A program made the translations under genes and the position numbers. Shown here piece after piece: positions 8,091-17,281 of a DNA stretch of 64,000 nt. The notes beneath the pieces are model-generated. The model was given only the letters and a program-made list of their open reading frames with translations. It made no database searches and was not told where the DNA came from. Where the stretch lies: the NCBI GenBank assembly GCA_945957605.1, contig CAMFLR010000012.1, positions 1 through 64,000 of the forward strand, given 5' to 3'. Numbering within the stretch: position 1 is the first letter of the stretch; each line of letters opens with the position of its first letter. The DNA comes from an uncultured Isosphaeraceae bacterium. GTDB lineage: Bacteria > Planctomycetota > Planctomycetia > Isosphaerales > Isosphaeraceae.

Positions 8091-10055
8091 TCAAGCCGCA
8101 ACAACCGCTGGCTTGTTCTTGCGAATATATGTCGCATATTTAGCCGCCGCCCGGTTCCACGGCGTCGAGATCTGCGTCGCGAGTGCGATGACCGGAATGA
8201 TCGCCTCGTACCACGTTTCCCGGTAGGGGAAGAGCGGCGTGAGGGCCAGTGTGATCACACCCGTCGCGACGAGCGGGACCAGGCGGACATACGAGCGACG
8301 GTCGCGATCGGCGTGCTTCCACCAGCCGTTCAAGAAGAAGGCTGCGCCGAAGAAGGCGGCGAGCGGCAGAGCGGCTGAAGGAAGCGCGGGAGTCGTCGCG
8401 ATATTCGCGTTGATCACCATCGGCCGGCCGTGGTCGGGCACGAAATCAATGTGGAAGAACGTCGCGAGATAGGCGACACCCAGGCCGACGCCGATGCCTG
8501 TCGCCAGATTCGCGAACCGTCGGCTGAGGGCCGGGGCCTTGAAGGCTTCGAGCATCTTCGACGAAAGCAGCACGCCCCACGTTCCCAGCAACGTTGATGT
8601 GAACAAGAACGCCGCTGCGCCCGTACCAAGATCACGCGTGGGCCGGAAGTCGTTTCTTGCGATGATCAGTGCGAGCACACCGCCGATGACGAGCGCCGAC
8701 TTGACCATCGAGCCCATCACCTCAGCGGTGCGAACCCGTCGCGAAGGGGCGGCCGGTTCGACTGGCGGCGGAGGCGGCGGTGCCTGGACGACCTGCTGTG
8801 GCGGAACGGGGCGAGCCACCGGACGCGCGGCCGGAGCGACCTGTCGCGGCATGACGGCCCGGCGCACCGGAGCGCGACGGATCACCTCGCCCACCCAACG
8901 AATCGGCGGCACGACGACCGGCCGGCGACGCTGGTTGGGAATCGGGCGCGGCGGGCGAGTTTCGGGACCGATGTAGAACACCGGATCGACCTCGCCGATG
9001 CGGAGAACGTCGTCTTCCGGTGGACGGAAGCCCGGCTTTTCGGCGACCTGTTCCTTCTTACCCCACCCCCAGAAGCCGGCCTTTTGCTCGGGAGCACCCT
9101 CGGGCTTGGGCGAAGTCTTCCCTTCGCCGATAAAGCGGACGTCGCGAACCCGCGCACCGTCTTCAGGGCCGAGCAGGTCGTGGGCACGCTTGGGGCGATT
9201 GGTCGGATCCTTTGCCAGCGCTTCGCCGACGATCGTGCGATACGGTTCGGCCAGGCGCGAGAGGTCGGGACGGGTCGTCAGGTGCTTCATAAGCACTTCG
9301 CCGACCGTTTCACCCTCGAACGGCACGCCGCCAGTGAGCATCTCATAAAGAATCACGCCGATCGCATAGACGTCGATCGGTTTGTGATATTTACCCGTGG
9401 AAATCTCGGGCGCCATGTAGTGACATGTGCCGATGCTTTCCGAGTGTTCCGAACCTTGCTGCGGCGAGACGATCTTCGCGAGGCCGTAGTCGCCAATTTT
9501 GACGATGCCTTCCTCGAGGAAGAGATTCGCCGGCTTGAGGTCGCGGTGAACGATGCCGTGGTCGTGCAGGTAGTCGACCCCTTCGACCAACCCTTTCAGC
9601 CACGCCCGTACTTCGTTCACGGGCATGCCGTTGGGGTACTTTTCCAGGACCGCGGCCAGGCTGGGACCGGCGACGTACTCCATCACCACGAACGTCTCGC
9701 CTGAGTCGTTCGAGCGGATGTCGTAGATCGTCAGCAGGTTCTGGCACTTCAGGTTCATGCACTGCGCCACGCCTCGGCGTTCGACGTCAACGTTGCGCGT
9801 GATGAGCTTGAGCGCCACTTCCTTGCCGGAGTCGCTCGTGGCGTAGTACACCTCGCCAAAGCCACCACGGCCGATGGCCCGCTTGATCGTGAATCCATCC
9901 AGAGGCCGCGAGCCCGATCCGTAGGTATATCGGAACGGTGTCTGGGGCGAGGGATTGGCCATGTTCAGAGACCCCGCGGGCCGCTCGGGACCCGATTCGT
10001 AGTCGATGGTTTCGGTCAGCGATTTATCCGGCTTTCTCGGCGCCATCGCGTTCAT
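8091..10055 (-). CDS. Ser/Thr protein kinase with polytopic C-terminus
   Basis: This 654-residue Hanks-type kinase has its kinase domain at about residues 54-310: GRGGFGEV (62-69), ALK lysine K83, HRDLKPAN with catalytic D172, and DYG (189-191) in place of DFG. A Pro/Arg-rich linker (about 320-435) leads to about six hydrophobic spans (440-640) instead of a single anchor with an ectodomain. The kinase therefore appears to be tied to a multi-span module that could itself sense a membrane signal (inference). The start ATG at 10055 is followed by a second ATG three codons on; GGGAG lies upstream. The FHA-domain gene upstream on the same strand may read its phosphorylation. Confidence 0.9.
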   Translation of the reverse strand: MNAMAPRKPDKSLTETIDYESGPERPAGSLNMANPSPQTPFRYTYGSGSRPLDGFTIKRAIGRGGFGEVYYATSDSGKEVALKLITRNVDVERRGVAQCMNLKCQNLLTIYDIRSNDSGETFVVMEYVAGPSLAAVLEKYPNGMPVNEVRAWLKGLVEGVDYLHDHGIVHRDLKPANLFLEEGIVKIGDYGLAKIVSPQQGSEHSESIGTCHYMAPEISTGKYHKPIDVYAIGVILYEMLTGGVPFEGETVGEVLMKHLTTRPDLSRLAEPYRTIVGEALAKDPTNRPKRAHDLLGPEDGARVRDVRFIGEGKTSPKPEGAPEQKAGFWGWGKKEQVAEKPGFRPPEDDVLRIGEVDPVFYIGPETRPPRPIPNQRRRPVVVPPIRWVGEVIRRAPVRRAVMPRQVAPAARPVARPVPPQQVVQAPPPPPPVEPAAPSRRVRTAEVMGSMVKSALVIGGVLALIIARNDFRPTRDLGTGAAAFLFTSTLLGTWGVLLSSKMLEAFKAPALSRRFANLATGIGVGLGVAYLATFFHIDFVPDHGRPMVINANIATTPALPSAALPLAAFFGAAFFLNGWWKHADRDRRSYVRLVPLVATGVITLALTPLFPYRETWYEAIIPVIALATQISTPWNRAAAKYATYIRKNKPAVVAA

Positions 10056-10260
10056 CTCGTTGAGACTCCCTGTCGTTGGTGCCGAGCTGCATGCTGCCCG
10101 AACCTGTTAGTAGTGATTAGAAAACCGCGTCCCGATATTGCCCGAAATCGAACGCAAACCTCGGTTTTTTACGCAGATCCGACGATCCGCCTGCATGATT
10201 AATCGCATGCATGCCGTCGTGATTTTGCCGGTCGTGGCGTGACAGATTGCCGTCTTTTCG

Positions 10261-11754
10261 TTAGCACGGCGAGGAGCGGGAACCCAGAGGCTCGAGGCTG
10301 AAGGAGAACCCTTCGCCGAAGACGCTAGACTGCAAGGTGATTGGGGCTCTGGCCGCGCAGGTGCGGCCGTCGACTTCAAACGCGCCCGGAGCACGGCAGG
10401 CGAGGCCGGTCCCCTGGCGATAGAGAACGATCGAGTCATCGAGGTTCGACGCGGCGATGTGCGCCTGAGGCGGCCTGCCGATGATGCAGGTTTCGGCCAT
10501 CAGGATCACACCGTCGACCGCGAGCGGAAGCCGATGGCGGCTCACGACTTGCAATCGCGCCGTCGTGCTGACCGGACTCGGCTGGCGGAACTCGAGCTCG
10601 ACGCTCGAACCGAGGCGAATGACGTCTCCATCGTGAAGCGCTGCGGTTTCAACGCTCGCGCCGTTCACAAACGTCGGCTTAACGGCTTCGATGACGTAGG
10701 TGTCGCCGTCGCGGGTGATCTTCGCATGGTTCCGCGCCAGGTCGCCCAGGAGCGGCACGTCGGCGTTGCTGTCGACACCAGCGCGGCCGAGGATGATCGT
10801 CGAATCGAGGCAGACGAGGAATCCGCCGACGGTATCGACCCAGAGCAAAAATCGTCCCTTGGGACCGGGCTGACCAGCCTGCGCCAGTGCACGAGCGGGG
10901 ATGGCTCCGCCCTGCGGCCGACCGGGGAGCGACGGCGGCATGCTAACGGGAACGATCGCTTCGCTTACCGGAGGTTCGGGATCGAGCCCGAGACCGGTGG
11001 GAACGATTCGAGGGGCGCGGCTGGGCCATCCGGCTGTTGCGGCCGGTGCGATCGCGCCGATTTGTTGCCAGGCTTTGGTGCGAGCTTGCCGCGCGGCCGG
11101 GTGTTCGGGAACCGTTTCGAGCACGAGGTCGGCTGCGGCGAGGATTTCCGGCCATTTGCCCGATTGAAGCGCTGCGTAGAGGGCTTCAACACGAGGGTGA
11201 GCCGCACCTTGCCGGGTGCCGAGATCGCGTCGAGCTGCCGTGAGAGCGCCGACTGGCGTGTCGCCAACCAATCGTTCGGCGCGGTCGAGTGCTTCATAGG
11301 CTCGGCCGAATTCGCCGCGGCGGGCTTCGTCGAGTGCGAGCCGCCAGGCGTCGGCGATTTCGCGGATACGACGCAGAGCAGGGCCACTGAATTTCATGCG
11401 GGCGAGTTCGTCGACTCGCTCGACAACCCGGGCTGGTTCGCCGGCTTCGAGATCGCTGCGCACTTCGCTCGCCAGGCGTCCGGCGACGTTCAGTCGAGCG
11501 GCCGCGAGGCTATCGGGTCCGACGCCCAGCTTCTCGGCCTGTTCGAAGTCGCTGACTGCGCCGGTGAGATCGTCGGCCTCGGCGCGGCGGGTTCCGCGAG
11601 CGAGGAGGTCGTGCGCCATCTTGCCGCGGAGTGCCACCGCCTGATGGTGTTCGGCCACATCGGTCCGCGACGTGAGGGCGATTGCCTCGTCGTAACGGCC
11701 GGCCTTCGCCGCTTCTTCCGCCTGCTTTAGCGCGATTCGCCAGTTTCCCAGCAT
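10261..11754 (-). CDS. FHA-domain protein with helical repeat N-terminus
   Basis: This protein of about 497 residues begins with alpha-helical TPR-like repeats (about residues 1-215; AEEAAKAGRYDEAI, ALDRAERL). A Pro-rich linker and an FHA domain at about 315-405 follow, with IILGRAG, LLGDLARNHAKI, F/VNG and HDGDVIRLG, where the conserved GR, H and NG positions are visible. A second FHA-like half (about 410-490, CIIGRPP..HI) follows. FHA domains bind phosphothreonine, and a kinase gene lies just downstream (205-bp gap). The start at 11754 is preferred because AAGG precedes it by 5 bases; an ATG at 11781 would add nine residues. Confidence 0.8.
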   Translation of the reverse strand: MLGNWRIALKQAEEAAKAGRYDEAIALTSRTDVAEHHQAVALRGKMAHDLLARGTRRAEADDLTGAVSDFEQAEKLGVGPDSLAAARLNVAGRLASEVRSDLEAGEPARVVERVDELARMKFSGPALRRIREIADAWRLALDEARRGEFGRAYEALDRAERLVGDTPVGALTAARRDLGTRQGAAHPRVEALYAALQSGKWPEILAAADLVLETVPEHPAARQARTKAWQQIGAIAPAATAGWPSRAPRIVPTGLGLDPEPPVSEAIVPVSMPPSLPGRPQGGAIPARALAQAGQPGPKGRFLLWVDTVGGFLVCLDSTIILGRAGVDSNADVPLLGDLARNHAKITRDGDTYVIEAVKPTFVNGASVETAALHDGDVIRLGSSVELEFRQPSPVSTTARLQVVSRHRLPLAVDGVILMAETCIIGRPPQAHIAASNLDDSIVLYRQGTGLACRAPGAFEVDGRTCAARAPITLQSSVFGEGFSFSLEPLGSRSSPC

Positions 11755-12024
11755 GGTTGCCTTACCGTCCGGTTTGACCATGGGGGAGTCCGTTTACTCA
11801 TTGCCACTTGGGAAGGGAAAAGGAGCGATTCGCTGCGCCCACTTCAGATTGAACATAAAACCGCGTTTGCGCGGAGTCATTGCTAACGGTGGGCCGCGTC
11901 TCGCTCCGTCCACTCCACCGTTTCCATTGTACCGAAACAGACCGCCCCTTCGGAGCGAACCAGGCGATTTGCCCAGGTGCGTCCCGACGGGGCGGCGATT
12001 GGCCTCGAAGGGAGGGAGGTCGGC

Positions 12025-12849
12025 TTACAGGCTCTTGTCGGCGGTCGGCTTCTTGGCCGGAGCGCCCAGCTCGTTGTCGACTTCCTTCACAACGTCGCGA
12101 CCGGGCTCAATGATGATCGGCACGCCGCTATCCGAGTACTTGCCTTCCATCTCGGCGACGCGGGCCATCACGTCGAGACGCTTCTCGAGGTCGGACACGC
12201 TCGCCTTGGCGCGGGCCAGGGCGCTGTCGTCGAAGTTGAACTCGCGGCTCGACTGCGTCGTCTCGATCATCTTGAGACGGGCTTCGATACCGTCGATCTT
12301 GGCGAGCAGGGCCTTCTTGGTGGTCGCCATCTGGCCGAGCTGATCCTTCGCGGCGGCGAGGGTCTTCTGCTTGGCCTTCAGGGTCGCTTCCTTGTTTTCG
12401 AGCAGGCGGTTGTTCAGGCGATAGCTATCGAGACGGCGGGCCAGGTCGCTCTTCACTTCCTCAGCCGTGTAGGTCGTCGATCCGGCCAGACGAAGCTCGC
12501 CCGTTTCCAGGCTGTTTCGCAGGGTCTTCATCGTCGTCTTCTCGGTTTCGAGGTTCGCCTTCATCAGGCTGATCTCGCGGCCGAGGTTTTCGATTTCAAC
12601 CTGCGACTGCACGTAGTGAGCGATGCCGTCCTTGATCGCCGGTTCGAGGCTGGCAATTTCCTCACGAGCCCGGTCGATCTCGAACTGGACCGGCACAGCA
12701 CTCTTGGCGTTGTTCCGCACCTTGTGGAAGGCAGTTTTGACGTAGCTCGGGGCCGAGGTGCCAAAGGCGAGATACAACGCCCCAGCGCCAAGTGCGGCGC
12801 CCAGGATCCCCTTCTTGACCATTGAGCAACCTGACAGTCGGCACAGCAT
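12025..12849 (-). CDS. Membrane-anchored coiled-coil protein
   Basis: This 274-residue protein has an N-terminal hydrophobic segment (about residues 13-33) followed by long, charged helices with heptad character (about 55-235; EIDRAREEIASLE, LENKEATLKAKQKTLAAAKDQL). The C-terminus is short and polar. It resembles uncharacterised planctomycete envelope coiled-coil proteins; no function can be assigned. The ATG at 12849 has GGAG ten bases upstream. An internal ATG at 12822 (MVKKGILG) begins right at the membrane span and is an alternative. Confidence 0.75.
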   Translation of the reverse strand: MLCRLSGCSMVKKGILGAALGAGALYLAFGTSAPSYVKTAFHKVRNNAKSAVPVQFEIDRAREEIASLEPAIKDGIAHYVQSQVEIENLGREISLMKANLETEKTTMKTLRNSLETGELRLAGSTTYTAEEVKSDLARRLDSYRLNNRLLENKEATLKAKQKTLAAAKDQLGQMATTKKALLAKIDGIEARLKMIETTQSSREFNFDDSALARAKASVSDLEKRLDVMARVAEMEGKYSDSGVPIIIEPGRDVVKEVDNELGAPAKKPTADKSL

Positions 12850-13020
12850 TGGCGTTCTTCTCCGTAAAATCGTGGTGGACGTGAATCGTGTTGATTTGGA
12901 AAGGGCGGCGGTCGCATCCGTTGTTCTGATCGCGTCGCCCTTACATAGGGAATTCGAGGGGTAGCCGCTCTTATTAGGTTTTCCTTGAAGAAAAATCCCC
13001 AGCGATCTTGCGACCCTGAT

Positions 13021-14388
13021 TCACCTTACGAACAACCACGCCATAACAATAAAAACCGGCAAGAGCACACCCACGCTGTAACCGACATAACCAAAGAAGC
13101 TCGGCATCTTGACGCCACGCGACTCGGCGATCGACTTCACCATAAGATTTGGCCCATTGCCGAGATACGTCATCGCCCCCAGGAAGACCGCCCCAAGCGA
13201 AATCGCCGCCAGCCGGCCGCTATCGACCACGCCTCCGCCCAGAAGCGACACGACGGCGGTACCTACACGCGCCGGCATCGTCCTGGCGATTTCCAGAAAA
13301 ACGATGTACGTGGGCGCGTTATCGAGCAGGCTCGACAGCCCGCCGACCGCCCAGAAGAACGCCGTCGGGGATTCAATCCCCAGTTCTGTCCCGCGCGCCT
13401 GGAGGATCTCGATCGCCGGCTGCATCGTCAGGAAGATTCCCAGGAACAGACACGCGACCTCAATGATCGGCCCGTACGAAAAGCCTGTGAGCAGACGCAA
13501 ACCGCGTGGAGTCGTCGCCAAAGATAGCCCAGCGAGCACCAGAAGAATGGCCTCACGGATGAAATCCCGCGGGATGATTCCCGTTCCTGGGATTGGCTGT
13601 CCCGGAATCACAAGCGCGACCGTGAGCACAACTCCCAGAAGCCAAATTAAGTTGCGCTTTCCACCAAGTCTCGGAGGCATATAAGTTGCGTCGTCGAGGG
13701 CGATTGCGACACGCGATTCGTGCCGATACGCAATTCGATCCCAGATGTAATAAATGGCAAGCAGTACGCTGACGGTAAAAGCCCAGGGGAGGGCGAGCCT
13801 GAGCGTCCAGAAGAATGGCACTCCGCGGAGGTATCCCATGAAGAGAGGCGGATCACCGATTGGCAGCAGGCAGCCGCCGACGTTCGAAACCAGGAAGATG
13901 AAGAAGATAACGGTGTGCTGGACCTTTGCGCGTTCGCTGTTGGTTTGCAAGAGTGGGCGGATGAGGATCATCGATGCGCCCGTCGTGCCAACAAAGCTGG
14001 CGATGATCGCACCGAACGCCAGAAACGCCGTGTTGATGCTTGGTGTTGCGCGGATGTCGCCCTCGACCCACATGCCACCGGCGATGACGTAAAGGCTGAA
14101 CAGCAAAACGAGAAACGGTAGATAGTCCTGCAAGATCGCGTGTTCCAGGACGGCGATAACAGACGCGAATCCGGCCGATGATTCGTGATAGCCCCAGCCG
14201 CGGAAGCCGTAGTGCAGGAGGACGATCGCACCTAAAACCAGGCTCACCAAAAGTTTGGAACGGTTCTTTTCCCACCAGTGGGCGGTCGCTGGGATGATCG
14301 GAAGTAGGGCGATTGCAGCGAGTAGTACCGCGAAGGGCAGGGACATGAGCGGGCTTGGTGCGGAACCCAGGTGCGTCGGTGTCGTCAT
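13021..14388 (-). CDS. CitMHS/NhaD-like antiporter or carboxylate transporter
   Basis: This 455-residue inner-membrane protein has about 11-12 hydrophobic spans throughout. It carries the duplicated signatures of the ion-transporter superfamily: FVGTTGASMILIRP with SNVGGCLLPIGDPPLF in the first half, and LSSLLDNAPTYIVF with GAMTYLGNGPNLMV in the second. These are characteristic of the NhaD-type Na+/H+ antiporter and putative citrate transporter families, so either a sodium:proton exchange or a carboxylate substrate is possible. The start is 15 bp after the stop of the 14404-15723 gene, suggesting cotranscription. Confidence 0.85.
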   Translation of the reverse strand: MTTPTHLGSAPSPLMSLPFAVLLAAIALLPIIPATAHWWEKNRSKLLVSLVLGAIVLLHYGFRGWGYHESSAGFASVIAVLEHAILQDYLPFLVLLFSLYVIAGGMWVEGDIRATPSINTAFLAFGAIIASFVGTTGASMILIRPLLQTNSERAKVQHTVIFFIFLVSNVGGCLLPIGDPPLFMGYLRGVPFFWTLRLALPWAFTVSVLLAIYYIWDRIAYRHESRVAIALDDATYMPPRLGGKRNLIWLLGVVLTVALVIPGQPIPGTGIIPRDFIREAILLVLAGLSLATTPRGLRLLTGFSYGPIIEVACLFLGIFLTMQPAIEILQARGTELGIESPTAFFWAVGGLSSLLDNAPTYIVFLEIARTMPARVGTAVVSLLGGGVVDSGRLAAISLGAVFLGAMTYLGNGPNLMVKSIAESRGVKMPSFFGYVGYSVGVLLPVFIVMAWLFVR

Positions 14389-14403
14389 GTCGACTTATTG
14401 ATC

Positions 14404-15723
14404 TCACGGTTGAAGAGGCTGGCCCGCGGCTGCTCCGATGGCGTCGTTCATGTTAATCCCGTCTGGCAAAGTTTTTAGATAATTCCCAAGCAATTCGCCA
14501 TAAGTTTTCGCTGGTCGGCCGTGTTCAAGAGAGAGCGCACGCTTGGCCATCGCCAACTTGAACTGTTCGAACGTGGTTGCTTCGGCGTCGAGATCTCTGT
14601 ATCTCACACATCCGAAAGAGAAAAATCTTTGGAAGAGAGTATCTTTTGCCCAGGATTCGAGACTCTCGGGAGTCATTGACTTTACGGCTTGCGGGGTCTG
14701 GGAGTCATGGGCGTAAATCCACGAGTTTGCCATAGGAAGCTTTGCCCGAATGGCTGGAGGACGATCGCACCGAGCAAGAAAGTCAGCCGTGACCAAGCGA
14801 AGCAGACGACTCGACCGTTCGGTTTCCCCGCGGAGGAACCTGCGTACCCGACGGGTCGCACTCCACTGGTAAATCCACTTTTCCAACGAGTCTGAGCTTG
14901 CGTAGCGGAGATAGGAGTCCCAGTAGTCTGCATCGTTCAACATGTCACGGGCCAGGAAATACTCGGCACGAACCATTTCCGACATGGGCGAAGTCATCGC
15001 CCAGCACGTCTCGACGTCTTCGATTGCTTTCTGCAAAAGGTCGGGCGTCATTCCAGGATGGTTGATCCAAGCGTCGATTCGAGGCCGCGATTGCTTCAAT
15101 TTCCCCTCACCAATGGCTCGCTGGGTCGCACCCCCGTGTCGTCCCACATGGCGGCTGGCACGAAGAGCAGACCGGTACATTCGCCACGCGCCTGCGAGGT
15201 CGCCGGTCTGTTCGAGTCGGGAGCCTTCGAGAAGCACCATGGGCACGAAGGAGTGGACTGAGTACGCCGCTGGCCAAAGCGACTTATCTACTTCAATTTC
15301 CTCAGGCTGGGCCACCAACGAATCACTGCGATCATTCGCCCGTACCCACGCCTCCAGTGCAAGCCGATGGTCATCAACCCAGCGCCTGACTTCCGGATCC
15401 GCGATCGACCAATCGCTTACATCCCAATCGCTCGGATGGCTGGGGTTATAACCCTTGGTTTCTGCCTGCCCGAACTTCGCGATCACTTCACGATAGGCAA
15501 CCATCGCATTATCGGCATCGGGTACGTCGAGCCGGCCATATTTCACGAGGTCGAATGGCTCGGGAGCATTGGGAAGCCCCCAGAGACACACCGTGCGCCA
15601 GGCGGCTGGGCCGCCGATTACGGCTACCACCACATACAAGACAAGGAGACTTACACGCCTCCAACCGGTTGATCGTTGGAGCAGGGTCAGCGGCGCGAGC
15701 AGAAGATTGACCAGATATGTCAT
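14404..15723 (-). CDS. Membrane-anchored protein, paralogue A
   Basis: This 439-residue protein of unknown function has one N-terminal hydrophobic span (about residues 25-48) and a large helical domain. It is a clear paralogue of the 439-residue protein at 17282-18601: both have LPNAPEPFDL, Y.RLDVPD.DNA.VAYRE.IAKFGQ, LLEGSRLE..GD.AGAWRMYR.ALRASRH.GRHGG and HGRPAKTYGELL.GYLKTLPD. The latter motifs resemble proteins that process TPR-like repeats, but no enzyme motif is evident. It is followed 15 bp later by the antiporter gene. No clear ribosome binding site is seen upstream. Confidence 0.75.
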   Translation of the reverse strand: MTYLVNLLLAPLTLLQRSTGWRRVSLLVLYVVVAVIGGPAAWRTVCLWGLPNAPEPFDLVKYGRLDVPDADNAMVAYREVIAKFGQAETKGYNPSHPSDWDVSDWSIADPEVRRWVDDHRLALEAWVRANDRSDSLVAQPEEIEVDKSLWPAAYSVHSFVPMVLLEGSRLEQTGDLAGAWRMYRSALRASRHVGRHGGATQRAIGEGKLKQSRPRIDAWINHPGMTPDLLQKAIEDVETCWAMTSPMSEMVRAEYFLARDMLNDADYWDSYLRYASSDSLEKWIYQWSATRRVRRFLRGETERSSRLLRLVTADFLARCDRPPAIRAKLPMANSWIYAHDSQTPQAVKSMTPESLESWAKDTLFQRFFSFGCVRYRDLDAEATTFEQFKLAMAKRALSLEHGRPAKTYGELLGNYLKTLPDGINMNDAIGAAAGQPLQP

Positions 15724-15969
15724 TTTTGTCGCAGACCGGTTTTCAACTCGATCATCGATCGCTGAATTCAGGATGGGTGTGCCACAATCCTATGACAGAA
15801 GTAAGGGATTGGCGAGAGGACTTCGGCCAAGTCACGCCTGCGAAGAGATGAAGTTGGCGTGTCGGATCGTTTCGCTTTCATTTGATCCGCATTTTTGTGG
15901 AACCAAATCGCCAACAATCGAATCATATTCATAGAGAAAGCCTCATCGCACCAGCTTGGAGCAGACACC

Positions 15970-16911
15970 ATGCGTGATCGCCGATGGATGGCCGCCGTAC
16001 TGCTTTTCGCTGGCTGTCAGCCTGCCGCTGCTCCGACACCCGCCGCTGATCCGCCCATCAAAATCACGACACCGACTCCCAAACTGCCCGAGCCCGCTAC
16101 ATTCGCATCCTGGCCGAAGGTGACGGACAAACCGGTTCATGTTGGACCGTCGCTCTGGACCTTGTGCCGCGCGCCTGAATCGGGCGAGGTTCAGAAACGC
16201 GAAGCCGAGGCTGCCTTTCACGGACCGCACGTCGGTTCGATTGTGGTACGCGTCAGTCCTGAATCGCTCGAGGCATTCCGGGCCGGTAAGCCGCTTCCCG
16301 AGGGTGCAAGCGTGATCAAAGAAAAATATAAAAACGGTTCCGAAAAGATGAGTGAGTACGCCGTCATGGTCAAGCGGCAACAAGGATATGACCGCGCTGG
16401 CGGCGACTGGGAATTCGCGTACGTCACACTTGGTCCCGATGGGAAGGAATCACGCGGGCAGATGTCGCATTGCGTGAACTGCCACGCCGCAGCCAAGGCG
16501 ACTGACTACCTCTTTCGCTCGTATCACGGTGAATCAACCAATGCCGATCCTATTGCGGACTTTCTTGCCTATTTGAAAAAGAATGGAATTGAGCTCGAAC
16601 CAATCCCAGATTATTCGGGGTTTTGGAAGGTGGCGGGCCGTCCCAAGGACCAGCACTTTGACGTGGTTATCGCGCTAAAATCGTTTCGAGCCGACATGAC
16701 TCCCACGCAAATGCAGAAAGAACTCATGCCGATCAGTCTGGCATTTCTTCTTAACGCTCCGGGGCGTCTGGCGATGTCGCACCCAAGCTTGCGAGGGCTG
16801 CCAGATGACCGCAATAACACGAAATGGCCGGATTCAAAGTCGCTTCCGATTTCGAAAGAATTGCTCCGCCTGTTCAAAGCTTATACCGGACAGAAAGAAT
16901 CAAAATCATGA
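15970..16911 (+). CDS. Cytochrome P460-family lipoprotein
   Basis: This 313-residue exported protein starts with a lipoprotein signal (MAAVLLFAGC, Cys at about residue 16), which decides the start at 15970. After a Pro-rich linker, the domain at about 50-200 contains DWEFAYVTLGPDG...HCVNCHAAAKATDYLF, with the CxxCH c-type heme site typical of cytochrome P460 proteins. The remaining C-terminal region (about 200-313) is uncharacterised. P460 proteins oxidise hydroxylamine or bind NO; some homologues of this type are undefined oxidoreductases, so the substrate is open. Its stop overlaps the next gene by four bases (ATGA). It lies between the two paralogous membrane-protein genes. Confidence 0.85.
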   Translation: MRDRRWMAAVLLFAGCQPAAAPTPAADPPIKITTPTPKLPEPATFASWPKVTDKPVHVGPSLWTLCRAPESGEVQKREAEAAFHGPHVGSIVVRVSPESLEAFRAGKPLPEGASVIKEKYKNGSEKMSEYAVMVKRQQGYDRAGGDWEFAYVTLGPDGKESRGQMSHCVNCHAAAKATDYLFRSYHGESTNADPIADFLAYLKKNGIELEPIPDYSGFWKVAGRPKDQHFDVVIALKSFRADMTPTQMQKELMPISLAFLLNAPGRLAMSHPSLRGLPDDRNNTKWPDSKSLPISKELLRLFKAYTGQKESKS

Positions 16912-17237
16912 ATACTGCATTAAACGATGCGGCTTTCCGGTTGATCTCTCATTCGCTTGCCAGCCAGGATCAGAATAACAGCTCTCCGCGTACCGAAGAG
17001 ACCTTGTGCGACGCGCTGTCGATCTCGTTCCCCGAGGCGACGGCTGATGAGATCAGCGCTGCGTTCGTGATTGCCAGAAGCCTTGAGGACAGGGCCATCG
17101 CAATTGCAGGCACGTTACGGGATGGAGTGAAAGACTCGCCGGTGATGCAAGAGAGCCTGGCCAAAGACTGCCCTGGTTTTTCTGAGATGAGCTACTTCTG
17201 GGCGGTTAACGATGGATTCGTACTGACAAGGAAGTAG
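16908..17237 (+). CDS. Small soluble protein coupled to the P460 gene
   Basis: This 109-residue protein of unknown function has no signal peptide or membrane span. It is acidic and predicted helical, ending in FSEMSYFWAVNDGFVLTRK. The start codon overlaps the P460 stop (ATGA at 16908-16911), so translation is probably coupled. I recognise no family. Confidence 0.65.
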   Translation: MNTALNDAAFRLISHSLASQDQNNSSPRTEETLCDALSISFPEATADEISAAFVIARSLEDRAIAIAGTLRDGVKDSPVMQESLAKDCPGFSEMSYFWAVNDGFVLTRK

Positions 17238-17281
17238 ATCTCGCAGGAGTTCGAGGTTGCGACGCATGAGCGTGGCGGATT

